A stretch of DNA of 53,770 bases from Oligoflexales bacterium. GTDB taxonomy: Bacteria > Bdellovibrionota_B > Oligoflexia > Oligoflexales > RGVZ01. Each line of letters opens with the position of its first letter. The stretch's first letter is position 1. The stretch spans positions 1 to 53,770 of the forward strand of contig CANJZQ010000014.1 in the NCBI GenBank assembly GCA_947479535.1, read 5' to 3'. This document shows, one piece after another, positions 17,490 through 26,400 of this stretch. Under the pieces are notes generated by a model, which saw nothing but the letters and a program-made list of their open reading frames with translations, was not told where the DNA came from and did no database searches. The position numbers were made by a program, and so were the translations under genes.

Positions 17490-18896
17490 ATGACCAATCA
17501 TGAAACGTCAGGGTTGATGGCCTCTTTGCGCAAGATTGTTGGTGAACGTCACGTTGTAACGGACCCGTCTGAGTTGCAGGTCCTTGGGTGTGATTGGACG
17601 AAAATATTTTCTGTTGATCCAATGGCAGCAGTTTTTCCCGCTTCCACTGGGGAAGTGGCTGCGGTGGTCAAGTTCTGCAACGAGCATGGATTAGGCGTTG
17701 TTCCAAGCGGAGGCCGCACCGGCCTTGCGGGTGGAGCCGTTGCAGGAAACAAGGAGATCGTCATATCCCTGAAGAGGATGAGCAGGATTGATCCAGTGGA
17801 TCGCGTGGGACTTACCATTCAATGTGAAGCTGGGGCCACAACCCAGTCGGTTCAGGAGGCGGCGTCGGCTGCTGGACTATTTTTTGCGTTGGATTTGGCG
17901 GCAAAGGGCAGCTCGCACATCGGTGGCAATATTGCAACCAACGCTGGTGGTCTAAAATTAATTCGTTATGGTGGCATGCGGGAACAGGTTCTTGGCATTG
18001 AAGTGGTATTGCCCGACGGCAGCATTCTCGACATGAATTCACGCCTGCGCAAAAACAACACCGGTTATGATTTGAAGCAACTTTTCATTGGGTCTGAGGG
18101 GACGCTTGGAATTGTAACTCGCGCCACCCTGCGCCTGATGGCGAAGCCAAGAAATGTTCAACTGGCCTGTATTGCCGCCCGCAACTTTTCTGACATCACC
18201 AAGATCCTCACTGTTGCCAGCACGGAAGGCGCAACGATCACTGCGTTTGAGTTTTTTACCGACGTCGCCCATGGAATTGTATTGCAGCACGCGCAGGGTG
18301 CCAGGACTCCATTTCAGCAGCGGGCACCATTTTACGTCATTCTGGAAGTGGAGGATTCCATCGGCGGAGCGAGTGTCATGGAGCCACTTCTCGAGAAGCT
18401 GTATGAAGGTGACATCTGCATTGATGCCGTGATTGCGCAGAATTCTGCGCAATTCAAAGAGCTATGGAGCCTGCGCGAAAACATCACCGAGTCACTGAGT
18501 GCCCACGGTCACGTTCGAAAAAATGACATCTCTTTGCCGGTGGATATGCTGGATCCATTTATCCAAGAACTGGTGGATGAAGTGGCGAAGGCGCCAAAAG
18601 ACATGGAGGTTGTTTTGTTTGGTCACATTGGTGATGGCAACCTGCACATCAATTATGTGGGCCCGCGCTCCGGCGACAAAAATAAATTTCAAGAGGCAGC
18701 GCGAAAGGTCGAGGAGCAAATTTTTTCGTTGCTTCCAAAATACAAGGGCAGCGTCAGTGCCGAGCACGGGATTGGACTCTTGAAAAAGAAAGACCTGAAA
18801 TTTTCCCGGTCAGAAGCCGAAATCAACCTGATGCGAGGCATCAAGAAGCTTGTGGATCCCGCCGGGATGATGAATCCCGGCAAGATCTTCGATTAA
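17490..18896 (+). CDS. FAD-linked 2-hydroxyacid dehydrogenase (GlcD / D-lactate dehydrogenase family)
   Basis: A 468-residue flavoenzyme with an N-terminal FAD-binding 4 domain (PSGGRTGLAGGAV, GGNIATNAGGLKLIRYG, GSEGTLGIVT). The C-terminal FAD-oxidase domain carries the metal/substrate motif GHIGDGNLHIN and SAEHGIGLLK. It oxidises a 2-hydroxyacid such as D-lactate, glycolate or D-2-hydroxyglutarate; sequence inspection does not separate these. ATG 17490 was chosen because AGGAG sits 6 nt upstream; earlier in-frame codons lack this spacing. It stands alone, without glcE/glcF partners. Confidence 0.9.
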   Translation: MTNHETSGLMASLRKIVGERHVVTDPSELQVLGCDWTKIFSVDPMAAVFPASTGEVAAVVKFCNEHGLGVVPSGGRTGLAGGAVAGNKEIVISLKRMSRIDPVDRVGLTIQCEAGATTQSVQEAASAAGLFFALDLAAKGSSHIGGNIATNAGGLKLIRYGGMREQVLGIEVVLPDGSILDMNSRLRKNNTGYDLKQLFIGSEGTLGIVTRATLRLMAKPRNVQLACIAARNFSDITKILTVASTEGATITAFEFFTDVAHGIVLQHAQGARTPFQQRAPFYVILEVEDSIGGASVMEPLLEKLYEGDICIDAVIAQNSAQFKELWSLRENITESLSAHGHVRKNDISLPVDMLDPFIQELVDEVAKAPKDMEVVLFGHIGDGNLHINYVGPRSGDKNKFQEAARKVEEQIFSLLPKYKGSVSAEHGIGLLKKKDLKFSRSEAEINLMRGIKKLVDPAGMMNPGKIFD

Positions 18897-18941
18897 AAAA
18901 ACAAGATTTTGAGTGATGCCAAAGGTTGCCAGCAGTCTGCG

Positions 18942-20705
18942 TTAGCCTTGGAGTTCTCTTTCGATCCTGTCAAGTTCGCCAACCAGCTCTTTTGGCATGT
19001 GTGAACCATAGTGCGCGAAGTAATCCCGGATCGCGCCAACTTCGTGCTTCCATGCATCCTTGTCGACTTGCAGCAATTCGTGCATGGCTCCCGGCGCCAA
19101 GGACAGACCCTTGGTATCGATGGCATCTTCGGTCGGCAGATAACCGATGGCCGTGCGCGTCGCATTGTTCTTGTCATCGCCTTTGCAGCGATCGATGACC
19201 CAGCGGATCACGCGCAAGTTGTCTCCAAATCCCGGCCACAGGAACGCTCCGTCTTTATCTTGACGGAACCAGTTGACGTGAAAAATTTTGGGAAGGTTTT
19301 TGTATTTGTCGCCAAAGCTGAGCCAGTGGCTCCAGTAGTCGGCAAAGTTGTACCCGCAGAATGGCTGCATTGCCATCGGGTCTCGGCGAACGACTCCGAC
19401 TTTGCCCGTTGCGGCAGCTGTTGTTTCTGAAGCCACGGATGCACCAGCAAAAACGCCGTGCTTCCAGTCGAGGGATTGAAAGACAAGTGGAGCCAATTCA
19501 CGGCGGCGGCCACCGAAAACAATCGCCGTCAGCGGAACGCCTTTGGGTTCTTCGGCTTTGGTTGTGTAGCTTGCACATTGCTTGGCACTCACGGTGAAGC
19601 GTGAGTTTGGATGAGCGGCCGGGCCGCTTCCCGCATGGTGCGGCTTGCCCTGCCAGTCGGTCATCCCTTCCGGCGCCGGCTTGCTGAGTCCCTCCCACCA
19701 GGGAGTTCCGTCTTTCGTTACGGCAACGTTTGTGAAAATCGTATCGTGATTGAGCATGGCAAGGGCGTTGGGGTTTGTGTTCTTGCCGGTTCCCGGTGCC
19801 ACCCCAAAAAAACCTGCTTCTGGATTGATGGCATAGAGACGGCCGTCTTCGCCAGGATGAATCCAAGCGATGTCGTCACCAACCGTCCAGATTTTCCATC
19901 CCTTGTGTGATTCTGGCGGGATCATCATCGCGAGATTGGTTTTTCCGCAGGCAGAAGGAAACGCAGCTGCGATGTAGTGAACTTCACCTTGAGGGTTTTC
20001 AACGCCAACGATGAGCATGTGCTCCGCGAGCCAGCCTTCCTTGCGTGCCTGCCAGCTGCCAAGTCGCAATGCATGGCATTTTTTGCCAAGGAGCGCATTG
20101 CCACCGTAACCAGAGCCGATGCTTTTGATCATCAGATCTTCTGGAAAATGCATGATGAAGCGGCGATCTGGACTCAAGTCGCCGGTTGAGTGCAGGCCGC
20201 GAACAAAGCTGCCATTTTTCTCGATCCGGTCAAGTGCCTGCCTGCCCATGCGGGTCATGATACGCATGTTGGCGACAACGTATGCGCTGTCGGTGATCTC
20301 AACGCCGCAGCGTGAGAGTGGAGAATCAATAGGGCCCATGCAGTAAGGAACGACGTACATGGTACGCCCGCGCATGCAGCCTTCGAACAGGGCGTCGACT
20401 TTTTTGTTTCCTTCCTCAATCGACATCCAGTTGTTGTTCGGCCCGACGTCTTCTTGATTCTTGGTGCAAATAAACGTCAAGTGCTCTGTGCGAGCAACAT
20501 CTGTGGGGTTTGAGCGGTGCAGGTAGCACCGTGGATGGGTCTTTTCGTTCAATTCAATCAGGGTGCCTGCAGCGAGCATCTCCTGAACCAATGTTTCAAA
20601 TTCGCTCTGGCTGCCATCGCACCAATGGACCTTGTCCGGTTTGGTTAGCTTTACGACCTGGTCAACCCAAGTCTGGAGTTCCCTGTTTTTCGTGTTGATC
20701 ATCAT
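18942..20705 (-). CDS. pckG: Phosphoenolpyruvate carboxykinase (GTP)
   Basis: A ~587-residue GTP-dependent PEPCK that converts oxaloacetate and GTP to PEP and CO2, the first step of gluconeogenesis from TCA-cycle acids. The diagnostic kinase motif FPSACGKTNLAM is present with the catalytic Cys, along with GDDIAWIH, NPEAGFFGVAPGT, NPNSRFTV-like AHPNSRFTVSAKQC, and FGGRRREL. Length is typical for the GTP class, not the ~540-residue ATP class. I chose ATG 20705 (GGG 9 nt upstream); ATG 20732 and TTG 20774 are alternatives. The 45-nt gap to the convergent dehydrogenase contains a T-run on this strand but no clear stem. Confidence 0.96.
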   Translation of the reverse strand: MMINTKNRELQTWVDQVVKLTKPDKVHWCDGSQSEFETLVQEMLAAGTLIELNEKTHPRCYLHRSNPTDVARTEHLTFICTKNQEDVGPNNNWMSIEEGNKKVDALFEGCMRGRTMYVVPYCMGPIDSPLSRCGVEITDSAYVVANMRIMTRMGRQALDRIEKNGSFVRGLHSTGDLSPDRRFIMHFPEDLMIKSIGSGYGGNALLGKKCHALRLGSWQARKEGWLAEHMLIVGVENPQGEVHYIAAAFPSACGKTNLAMMIPPESHKGWKIWTVGDDIAWIHPGEDGRLYAINPEAGFFGVAPGTGKNTNPNALAMLNHDTIFTNVAVTKDGTPWWEGLSKPAPEGMTDWQGKPHHAGSGPAAHPNSRFTVSAKQCASYTTKAEEPKGVPLTAIVFGGRRRELAPLVFQSLDWKHGVFAGASVASETTAAATGKVGVVRRDPMAMQPFCGYNFADYWSHWLSFGDKYKNLPKIFHVNWFRQDKDGAFLWPGFGDNLRVIRWVIDRCKGDDKNNATRTAIGYLPTEDAIDTKGLSLAPGAMHELLQVDKDAWKHEVGAIRDYFAHYGSHMPKELVGELDRIERELQG

Positions 20706-20896
20706 GAGGAAAAGCCCTTTTCTCTGATTCATTCCAGAAGGTTTCGTTTTATGCCTGTAGCTCCAAAATGGCAAGCCGTGGCATTCGGTCTGCGCCCCTC
20801 AAGCCTTGCACCTTTCGAGCCGATGAATCTGCTGGTTTTGGGAGATTCAAAACGGCGCGTCGTCCCAGCGCACTGACGGATAAAAATTAAGTTAAC

Positions 20897-21535
20897 ATGC
20901 CGTATTTAATGAATAAAAAAATATTTTTGGCGATCCTTGCCGGGGTATCTGTGGCCCTTTTTGTTGGAGCCTGTCGGGTTGCACAAAAAGGCAGCCGCGA
21001 CACCTTGGATCAGGGGGACGCCACTGTGGTTCAAGGGCCCCCCCCGTCAGGCAGGCCGCAAACCCTGGGAGGAGATCCCCGGGTCACCCTCATCAATGCA
21101 CCCTGTGGCAACGGCCCGGATGTCGAAGTGTTTATCGCGAGGGCTCGCGGCCTTTCGTTGATCAACCGGTTGGCAAAACTTCCTGCTGCAGATTGGCGCG
21201 TCACATACCGTGAAAAAAATCTTTCGGTCTGTGCCTTTATGGAAGGTGAAAAAATCGAAATTGCATTTTTCCGGATCGTCCCGCCCGCGGGTCAAGAAAG
21301 TTGCGCGCCATGTTCGGTTGAAATCCAACCCAATGGTGCAAACTTGGGTATGCCTGTCCTTTACGCTTCGGATCCTCACGGAGTGTTGCTAAGTAAGCTT
21401 GCTTCAAAATCCGAGCCTCAGACAGCGCCTTGGTTTGTGGTCCATAGATCAGGCTACGGATTTTTCTCAAATGCCAACGGTCCGGCCCGCGATGCAATGG
21501 AGGCGGATTTTGCGGCCCTCGCGACGCACCCCTAA
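20897..21535 (+). CDS. Unrecognised small lipoprotein
   Basis: A 212-residue protein with signal peptide and lipobox FVGAC (about C26). A Pro/Gly-rich linker follows (GPPPSGRPQTLGG). The remaining domain has four cysteines, including a CAPC pair, and an aromatic C-terminal stretch (SGYGFFSNANG). No family recognised. ATG 20909 is an alternative start. The ribosome site is weak. Confidence 0.65.
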   Translation: MPYLMNKKIFLAILAGVSVALFVGACRVAQKGSRDTLDQGDATVVQGPPPSGRPQTLGGDPRVTLINAPCGNGPDVEVFIARARGLSLINRLAKLPAADWRVTYREKNLSVCAFMEGEKIEIAFFRIVPPAGQESCAPCSVEIQPNGANLGMPVLYASDPHGVLLSKLASKSEPQTAPWFVVHRSGYGFFSNANGPARDAMEADFAALATHP

Positions 21536-21685
21536 AATAATTCTAACTCTCAAGATTTATTGATTTTAAATCCATCTCGTTAATTTTCCTTAAAGCCACG
21601 CCATGGCTCCACCGACGACTCTAACGCAGCGGCTGCGCCAGGCAGTGACCTGAAGCTCCGGTGCCGATATAGAGGAACTAGTGCC

Positions 21686-23869
21686 ATGAAATATGAAGCG
21701 CGTTTTGGTGCGTCGTTTCGTCCAAGCCTATCAGCCAGCCTTCTGGCGGTTGCGGTTTTCGCATTGGCGAGTGGATGTTCAAACGAAGCAAAATTTGCCA
21801 ACGGAAATCGTCTTGCTGCAAACGGGGCTGACGCCACGGCGGGTGCATTGCCGGGTCAATCGGAGGGATTTGGGGACCAGACCCAGTCTCAAATCGACGA
21901 TCTTGCTGGGGGCTCTTGGGAGCCGCTGGCCTTTACGGAAAGTTTACAAATTGTCGATCGCCAGGATGTATCTGCAGATATCCGTCCGGCGTTCGGGACA
22001 CTTGATGAAAATGTTTCAATGAAAGTCCGGACTGAATCCCGCACTGAATTTCGCCAGGCTGTTCGGAACAACGTGGCGAATGCGTTTCGCCAGGGTCATG
22101 ATGGCGTTGTCAGGACCGAAACTTTCGCTGTGACTCGGGCCGGCCTGCTCGACATCCTTGTTGTGGTCGACAACTCAACTTCGATGGAAGAAGAGCAACA
22201 AAATCTTGCTCAGAAACTGGATGCTTTGACGAGTGCCGTTGATGACACCAACTGGCAGATCGGTGTGATCAACATGTCGAGCCCATGCTTGCGTCTTGGC
22301 CGCGTGATCAAGCGCAGCGACTCTGATCGCACTTCTGCATTTTTGCAGGCTGCGTCTGTAGGAATGAACAACAATGTCATCGAAAAGGGATATCCGATGG
22401 CAATCCGCGCGTTGAAGGGCGAGTGCAACGGCCGCTATAATCCCTGGATTCGCGAAGGATCCACCGTCGCCGTTCTTGTCGTCAGCGACGAGGATAATTG
22501 TGGAAGCAACAACGGCAGCAACTCCTGTGCCCGTGATTATGGAAAGAATGCCACAGAGATGACCGACTTTCTGCGGCAGATTCGCACACCAGACAAAAGT
22601 AAATTATACGGCATCCATTGGATTCCAAATGACCACAGCTGTAACACGGCACTTGGTGAAGCCTGGAAGTACCAGGAAGGGATCACGATTTCAGGCGGAT
22701 ATGCGGGATCGATTTGTGATGCGGACTACACCCAGACCTTGCAACAGATCTCACAGAACGTCCGGAAATCCGTCGTTAAAGAATTTATCTTGTCCGACAA
22801 TCCCGACATGCGAGTCGTAGAAGTTGCAGTCGATGGACAGACGCTTGGGTCGGGGTACACGGTGAACGGAAAAAAGGTTGTTCTGGATTCGGCCTCATCC
22901 GATGGAAAAACCATGCTTGTGGTTACCTATTCCTCTGGTGGCGTGGCCAAATTTGACTCTGTCACGCTCACCAAAGTTCCCGACGACGGGACTATTTCCG
23001 TGACAGTCGATGGCAATTTGTTGGATCCCACAGCATGGACGATTGATCCCGCGACACGCATCCTGCGGTTTGTGACACAGCCCGCTGAAAATGCCTCGAT
23101 CCTGGTGTCATACAAGGAAAAGATAACATGGCGCGATCAATTTAGTTTGGGTCGGGGAGACGTCGTTCCCGCGACCGTCTCTGTTTTAGTCGCCGGGACC
23201 GCAACGGGCGGTTGGAGTTTTGATGCACAGACGGGGACGGTTGTGTTTGCAGTCCCACCGCCTGAGGGAGCTGCGATTGCTGTCTCCTACCGCGTCGCTT
23301 CTGACTACACGACGGTCTATCCAGTTGCGGTGTCCCAGGCAGACAAGGTTCTTGGCGTGACAGCTGTGGATGCCGCCACCGGCGAACCCGTGACCATCGT
23401 GTTCCGTGGCACATCGGTACAGTTCAATGCGTCGGATGTTCAGCCGGGAAGGGTGATCCGTGTCACCTATGATTACGGGGAAGCGAATCAGAATCAAACG
23501 TGGGAGCTGGCGTCCCTGCCTGAAGAGGGAACGTTTAACATGGTGGCGGATCCTGTTGGGGCATGCACAAGCGACGTGAGGGTTGAAGGAAAGACGCTAC
23601 ATTTCCGGTGTGCCCCGGGAGACGAGGCGACCTTGCATATCGAATACAAGACAATCACAGGCCGCCACGCAACTTTTGATGTTTCATCGCAGACTGGTGT
23701 CGACGACAGCCGGATTCGTCTGCAAACGGTCGTGGTGACAGTCGATGGAATTGAAACGCAGGATTATCAGCTGGCTGCCGGGAAATTGACGATCGGGCCC
23801 GCCATAGTAGCCACGGCGAAAGGTGAAGGCACCATTTCAGCCCAGGGAATCAAACGCAGTAAAAAATGA
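21686..23869 (+). CDS. von Willebrand factor A-domain lipoprotein with C-terminal beta-repeats
   Basis: A 727-residue lipoprotein (lipobox ASGC, about C31). ATG 21686 follows GAGG. The vWA domain (about residues 150-360) has a complete first MIDAS motif, D162-N-S164-T-S166, and VVSDEDNC, indicating metal-dependent adhesion; Cys-rich loops may be disulfide-bonded. The C-terminal ~350 residues contain about five or six related beta-modules, each ending in a strand like [IV]xVxY (MLVVTY, SILVSY, AIAVSY, VIRVTY, TLHIEY). Such architecture suits a cell-surface adhesin or scaffold. Partner and ligand are unknown. Confidence 0.8.
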   Translation: MKYEARFGASFRPSLSASLLAVAVFALASGCSNEAKFANGNRLAANGADATAGALPGQSEGFGDQTQSQIDDLAGGSWEPLAFTESLQIVDRQDVSADIRPAFGTLDENVSMKVRTESRTEFRQAVRNNVANAFRQGHDGVVRTETFAVTRAGLLDILVVVDNSTSMEEEQQNLAQKLDALTSAVDDTNWQIGVINMSSPCLRLGRVIKRSDSDRTSAFLQAASVGMNNNVIEKGYPMAIRALKGECNGRYNPWIREGSTVAVLVVSDEDNCGSNNGSNSCARDYGKNATEMTDFLRQIRTPDKSKLYGIHWIPNDHSCNTALGEAWKYQEGITISGGYAGSICDADYTQTLQQISQNVRKSVVKEFILSDNPDMRVVEVAVDGQTLGSGYTVNGKKVVLDSASSDGKTMLVVTYSSGGVAKFDSVTLTKVPDDGTISVTVDGNLLDPTAWTIDPATRILRFVTQPAENASILVSYKEKITWRDQFSLGRGDVVPATVSVLVAGTATGGWSFDAQTGTVVFAVPPPEGAAIAVSYRVASDYTTVYPVAVSQADKVLGVTAVDAATGEPVTIVFRGTSVQFNASDVQPGRVIRVTYDYGEANQNQTWELASLPEEGTFNMVADPVGACTSDVRVEGKTLHFRCAPGDEATLHIEYKTITGRHATFDVSSQTGVDDSRIRLQTVVVTVDGIETQDYQLAAGKLTIGPAIVATAKGEGTISAQGIKRSKK

Positions 23870-23902
23870 AAAATCCTCGCCAATGATGGCATGCGCAAGT
23901 AT

Positions 23903-23929
23903 CATCCGGAATCAATTAGTTTCCGGATG
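23903..23929 (+). other. Perfect 9-bp stem-loop just before a start codon
   Basis: CATCCGGAA and TTCCGGATG pair perfectly around a 9-nt loop, 11 nt before ATG 23941. No T-run follows. A second inverted repeat (TTTAAGG/CCTTAAA, 23959-23976) lies just inside the coding sequence. The first may end transcription from the vWA gene or act on translation of the next gene. Confidence 0.4.
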
Positions 23930-23940
23930 GGCAGGGCGAG

Positions 23941-24963
23941 ATGAGTTGGAAAAATCTTTTTAAGGCAGTCCTTAAATTTGGGCTTGTTGCCCTTTTGATC
24001 TGGTGGATGATCCGCAGTGGTCGCTTGAACACGTCGACCCTGTCCATTTTCTTTGAAAACACCACGTTTCTTGCTGTTTCGATCGTCTACTGGTTTTTTG
24101 TGCCAGTAGCTTTGGGGTCGTTTCGCTGGTTCATGTTGCTTCGTGGAGCCAAAGTTCGTGTGTCCTACCTTCGCTCCCTTCAGTTGCAACTCGTGGGCTT
24201 GTTTTTCAACACGGCAATGCCAGGGGCAGTGAGTGGCGACCTTGTGAAGGCCGTCTACGTGGTCCGCGATCAAAGTGGGCAGAGAAAAACTGCCGCTGCA
24301 ATTGCGATTATTTTAGATCGTGTTGTTGGCTTGATGGGACTTTTTACCATTGCGGGTGTGGCGAGCATCATCTTCTTGCAGAGTCTGAGCACAAACCCGG
24401 TTTTGCAGCCCATGGCTTATTTGGTTTTTATATGCGGTCTGGGGATGGTGGGCTTTCTGGGAGTTGTTTTCTTTCCACACAAGGCCGGCCGCGATCCCTT
24501 TGAGAGAATTTTGACGAAAAAGCCTTGGCTTTTAAGCCACCTTTTTGCCGCTGTGCTTAAGGTTTACAAGGCGCTGCGTTCATACCGTGATCACCCCCGG
24601 GAGCTTCTTGCCGCTTGGGGAGTTTCCGTCGTGATACAGGGAGTTGGAATTGCGTACCATTGGTACACAACCGTTCAGTTGACCGGCCAGGTGCCACCTT
24701 TTCCTGAATTTATCATTGTCCTGCCATTTGGAATGATTGCCACGGTCTTGCCAATTGCCCCTGGGGGACTTGGTGTTGGACATGTTGCTTTCGATAAACT
24801 TTTTTCATTGATCGGACTCAACGGCGGGGCAAATGTTTTTAACGTCATTGCCCTTGGACAGCTCGCCCTGAATTTAACTGGAATCGTGCCTTATCTGCTT
24901 ATGAGAAAAAAGGGGGAAGGAATTCCCCTTGCTGAAGATGAGCTTCGCCATGCCGTTCCTTGA
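23941..24963 (+). CDS. Flippase-like integral membrane protein (LPG synthase TM / UPF0104 family)
   Basis: A 340-residue membrane protein with about eight hydrophobic segments. Typical family blocks are RWFMLLRGAKVRVSYLRSLQLQLVGLFFNTAMPGAVSGDLVKAVY, ILDRVVGLMGLF and the C-terminal LPIAPGGLGVGHVAFDKLF. Relatives include the transmembrane half of lysylphosphatidylglycerol synthase (MprF) and AglD/YbhN; the catalytic acyl/aminoacyl-transfer domain is absent here. A role in lipid-linked substrate flipping is a family-level guess. Its 3' end overlaps the hydrolase gene by about 26 nt. Confidence 0.88.
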   Translation: MSWKNLFKAVLKFGLVALLIWWMIRSGRLNTSTLSIFFENTTFLAVSIVYWFFVPVALGSFRWFMLLRGAKVRVSYLRSLQLQLVGLFFNTAMPGAVSGDLVKAVYVVRDQSGQRKTAAAIAIILDRVVGLMGLFTIAGVASIIFLQSLSTNPVLQPMAYLVFICGLGMVGFLGVVFFPHKAGRDPFERILTKKPWLLSHLFAAVLKVYKALRSYRDHPRELLAAWGVSVVIQGVGIAYHWYTTVQLTGQVPPFPEFIIVLPFGMIATVLPIAPGGLGVGHVAFDKLFSLIGLNGGANVFNVIALGQLALNLTGIVPYLLMRKKGEGIPLAEDELRHAVP

Positions 24964-25756
24964 CCGCGCAGGGGCAAAGATACATTTCGAGCTGGCCGCT
25001 CCTGCAGGTGAGTCAGAAGACGCTCCAGTCATCACCCTGATCAACGGGCACATGAGAACATCTTCAGACTTCAAGATGATGACCAGGTATTTGGTGGAGA
25101 AAGGATTTAGGGTCATTGTCTTGGATAATCGCGGAGCTGGTCGAAGTGTTGTGCAGTCTGAATTTGATCTCAATGACATGGCCGAAGATGTTGTCGCAAT
25201 CTGGGATCACCTTGGTATCAGCCAAAGTCACCTGCTTGGAATTTCAATGGGTGGAATGGTCGCTCAATGGATTGCCGGTAATCACGGAAGCCGTCTCACA
25301 TCTCTCGTCCTGGTTTCTACTTGCCCTAACCGCAACTGGATTAAAGATCACGGGAGCTATGCCTGGTCAGATGATGAAAAAGCGGTTGAAGAGAAACTCT
25401 TGGGATATTTCTCGGCAGCTTTTCGATCAGCAAATAAAATCCTGATAGCTGCGATGGCCAAACAAATGGCTAAAGCTGCACGGGAGGGTGCGTTTCTGGA
25501 AGATTCAAAGCGTCAAATGGCGGCCATGCAGGGATTCGATGCCACGCCAATTCTGAAGAGAATCAGGGTAAAAGCACTCGTGATCCATGGGTCAGAGGAC
25601 GCCATCGTTCCACCTGCCGCTGCCCGGATATTGGCAGACGCGATCAGCGGTTCAAGTGTCAGGATTTTTCCCGGTGCAGGTCACTTGCTTTTGGCGGAGC
25701 GCCCAAAGGAACTTTATGAAGTCATCGCAAAGTTCTGCAAGGGCGAATTACACTAA
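24938..25756 (+). CDS. Alpha/beta hydrolase
   Basis: A 272-residue hydrolase of the general lipase/esterase/haloperoxidase-like group. Motifs are VLDNRGAGRS (oxyanion side), the nucleophile elbow G101-I-S103-M-G105, the acid in HGSEDAIVPP and the His in GAGHLL, so the triad is complete. No signal peptide. The start could be TTG 24929, ATG 24938 or ATG 24950; all overlap or nearly overlap the membrane protein gene, indicating cotranscription. Substrate unknown. Its TAA overlaps the stop of the convergent DUF2802-like gene by 4 nt. Confidence 0.88.
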   Translation: MSFAMPFLDRAGAKIHFELAAPAGESEDAPVITLINGHMRTSSDFKMMTRYLVEKGFRVIVLDNRGAGRSVVQSEFDLNDMAEDVVAIWDHLGISQSHLLGISMGGMVAQWIAGNHGSRLTSLVLVSTCPNRNWIKDHGSYAWSDDEKAVEEKLLGYFSAAFRSANKILIAAMAKQMAKAAREGAFLEDSKRQMAAMQGFDATPILKRIRVKALVIHGSEDAIVPPAAARILADAISGSSVRIFPGAGHLLLAERPKELYEVIAKFCKGELH

Positions 25757-26367
25757 AAGGATTTTGTTGGTGCCGCAGTAATTCCGACCAACAATCGGAC
25801 TTCAGCTTCACTTAATTCCACTTCAGCGGCAACCATTGGAATGCTCAGACCCCTCGTCAGAAGGCTGCGTGCGTCGGTATACTTCTTCTCACGAATTTCG
25901 CTAAGCACTTCCTCGAAGGGAACTTTTTCATCCAGTGCTTTGCACATCATCTCGGCTCTGGTGAGAAGCTTTCGAAGGACGTTTCTTTCAGATTCCACCT
26001 TCCGCAAAATGGCTTGAATCTGTTCCTGGCGGGCGGCAAGTTCGGCCAGAGGTGCATCTAACGTCCCGCCGAAGCCGGCGAGTACCTTCTCGACTTCATT
26101 GCGGATGACTCCACCACTACCCTTCACCTCTTGTTCCGCCTCGAGGGCCAACCGGCTGACACGATCGCTAGCCTCACGAACACGTGACTGCCCCTCGGAT
26201 ATCTCGATGCGCGCGCCGCGGCGGAGGTCTTCCAGCATCCGGCGTTCTTCCGCCAGCTCAGAGACAATGTCCGCCTCAATCGTGCGCCGCCGGGCGAACT
26301 GCCAAAAGGCATAAATCAAGCCCGCGTCAACAAGCAGCAAAATTATGATCAGGCTAGTTTGTAACAT
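25753..26367 (-). CDS. Membrane-anchored coiled-coil protein, DUF2802/SwrB-like
   Basis: A 204-residue protein with one N-terminal transmembrane segment (about 5-25), a charged, probably coiled-coil middle (30-150), and a short C-terminal helix-turn-helix-like block (KYTDARSLLTRGLSIPMVAAEVELSEAEVRLL). This matches the tail of DUF2802/DUF6115 and Bacillus SwrB proteins. ATG 26367 has GGGAG 7 nt upstream. It is the last gene of the flagellar run, after fliA and cheY. In Bacillus, swrB likewise ends the fla/che operon after sigD and promotes activation of flagellar export. A similar role here is inferred from synteny and architecture. Confidence 0.65.
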   Translation of the reverse strand: MLQTSLIIILLLVDAGLIYAFWQFARRRTIEADIVSELAEERRMLEDLRRGARIEISEGQSRVREASDRVSRLALEAEQEVKGSGGVIRNEVEKVLAGFGGTLDAPLAELAARQEQIQAILRKVESERNVLRKLLTRAEMMCKALDEKVPFEEVLSEIREKKYTDARSLLTRGLSIPMVAAEVELSEAEVRLLVGITAAPTKSF

Positions 26368-26400
26368 CAAAATTCTCCCATGCCAGATGGCACTATGGCT

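Noticed and set aside
18897-18941. Terminator for pckG
   Set aside because: The minus strand has a T-run, but I could not find a stable stem immediately before it.
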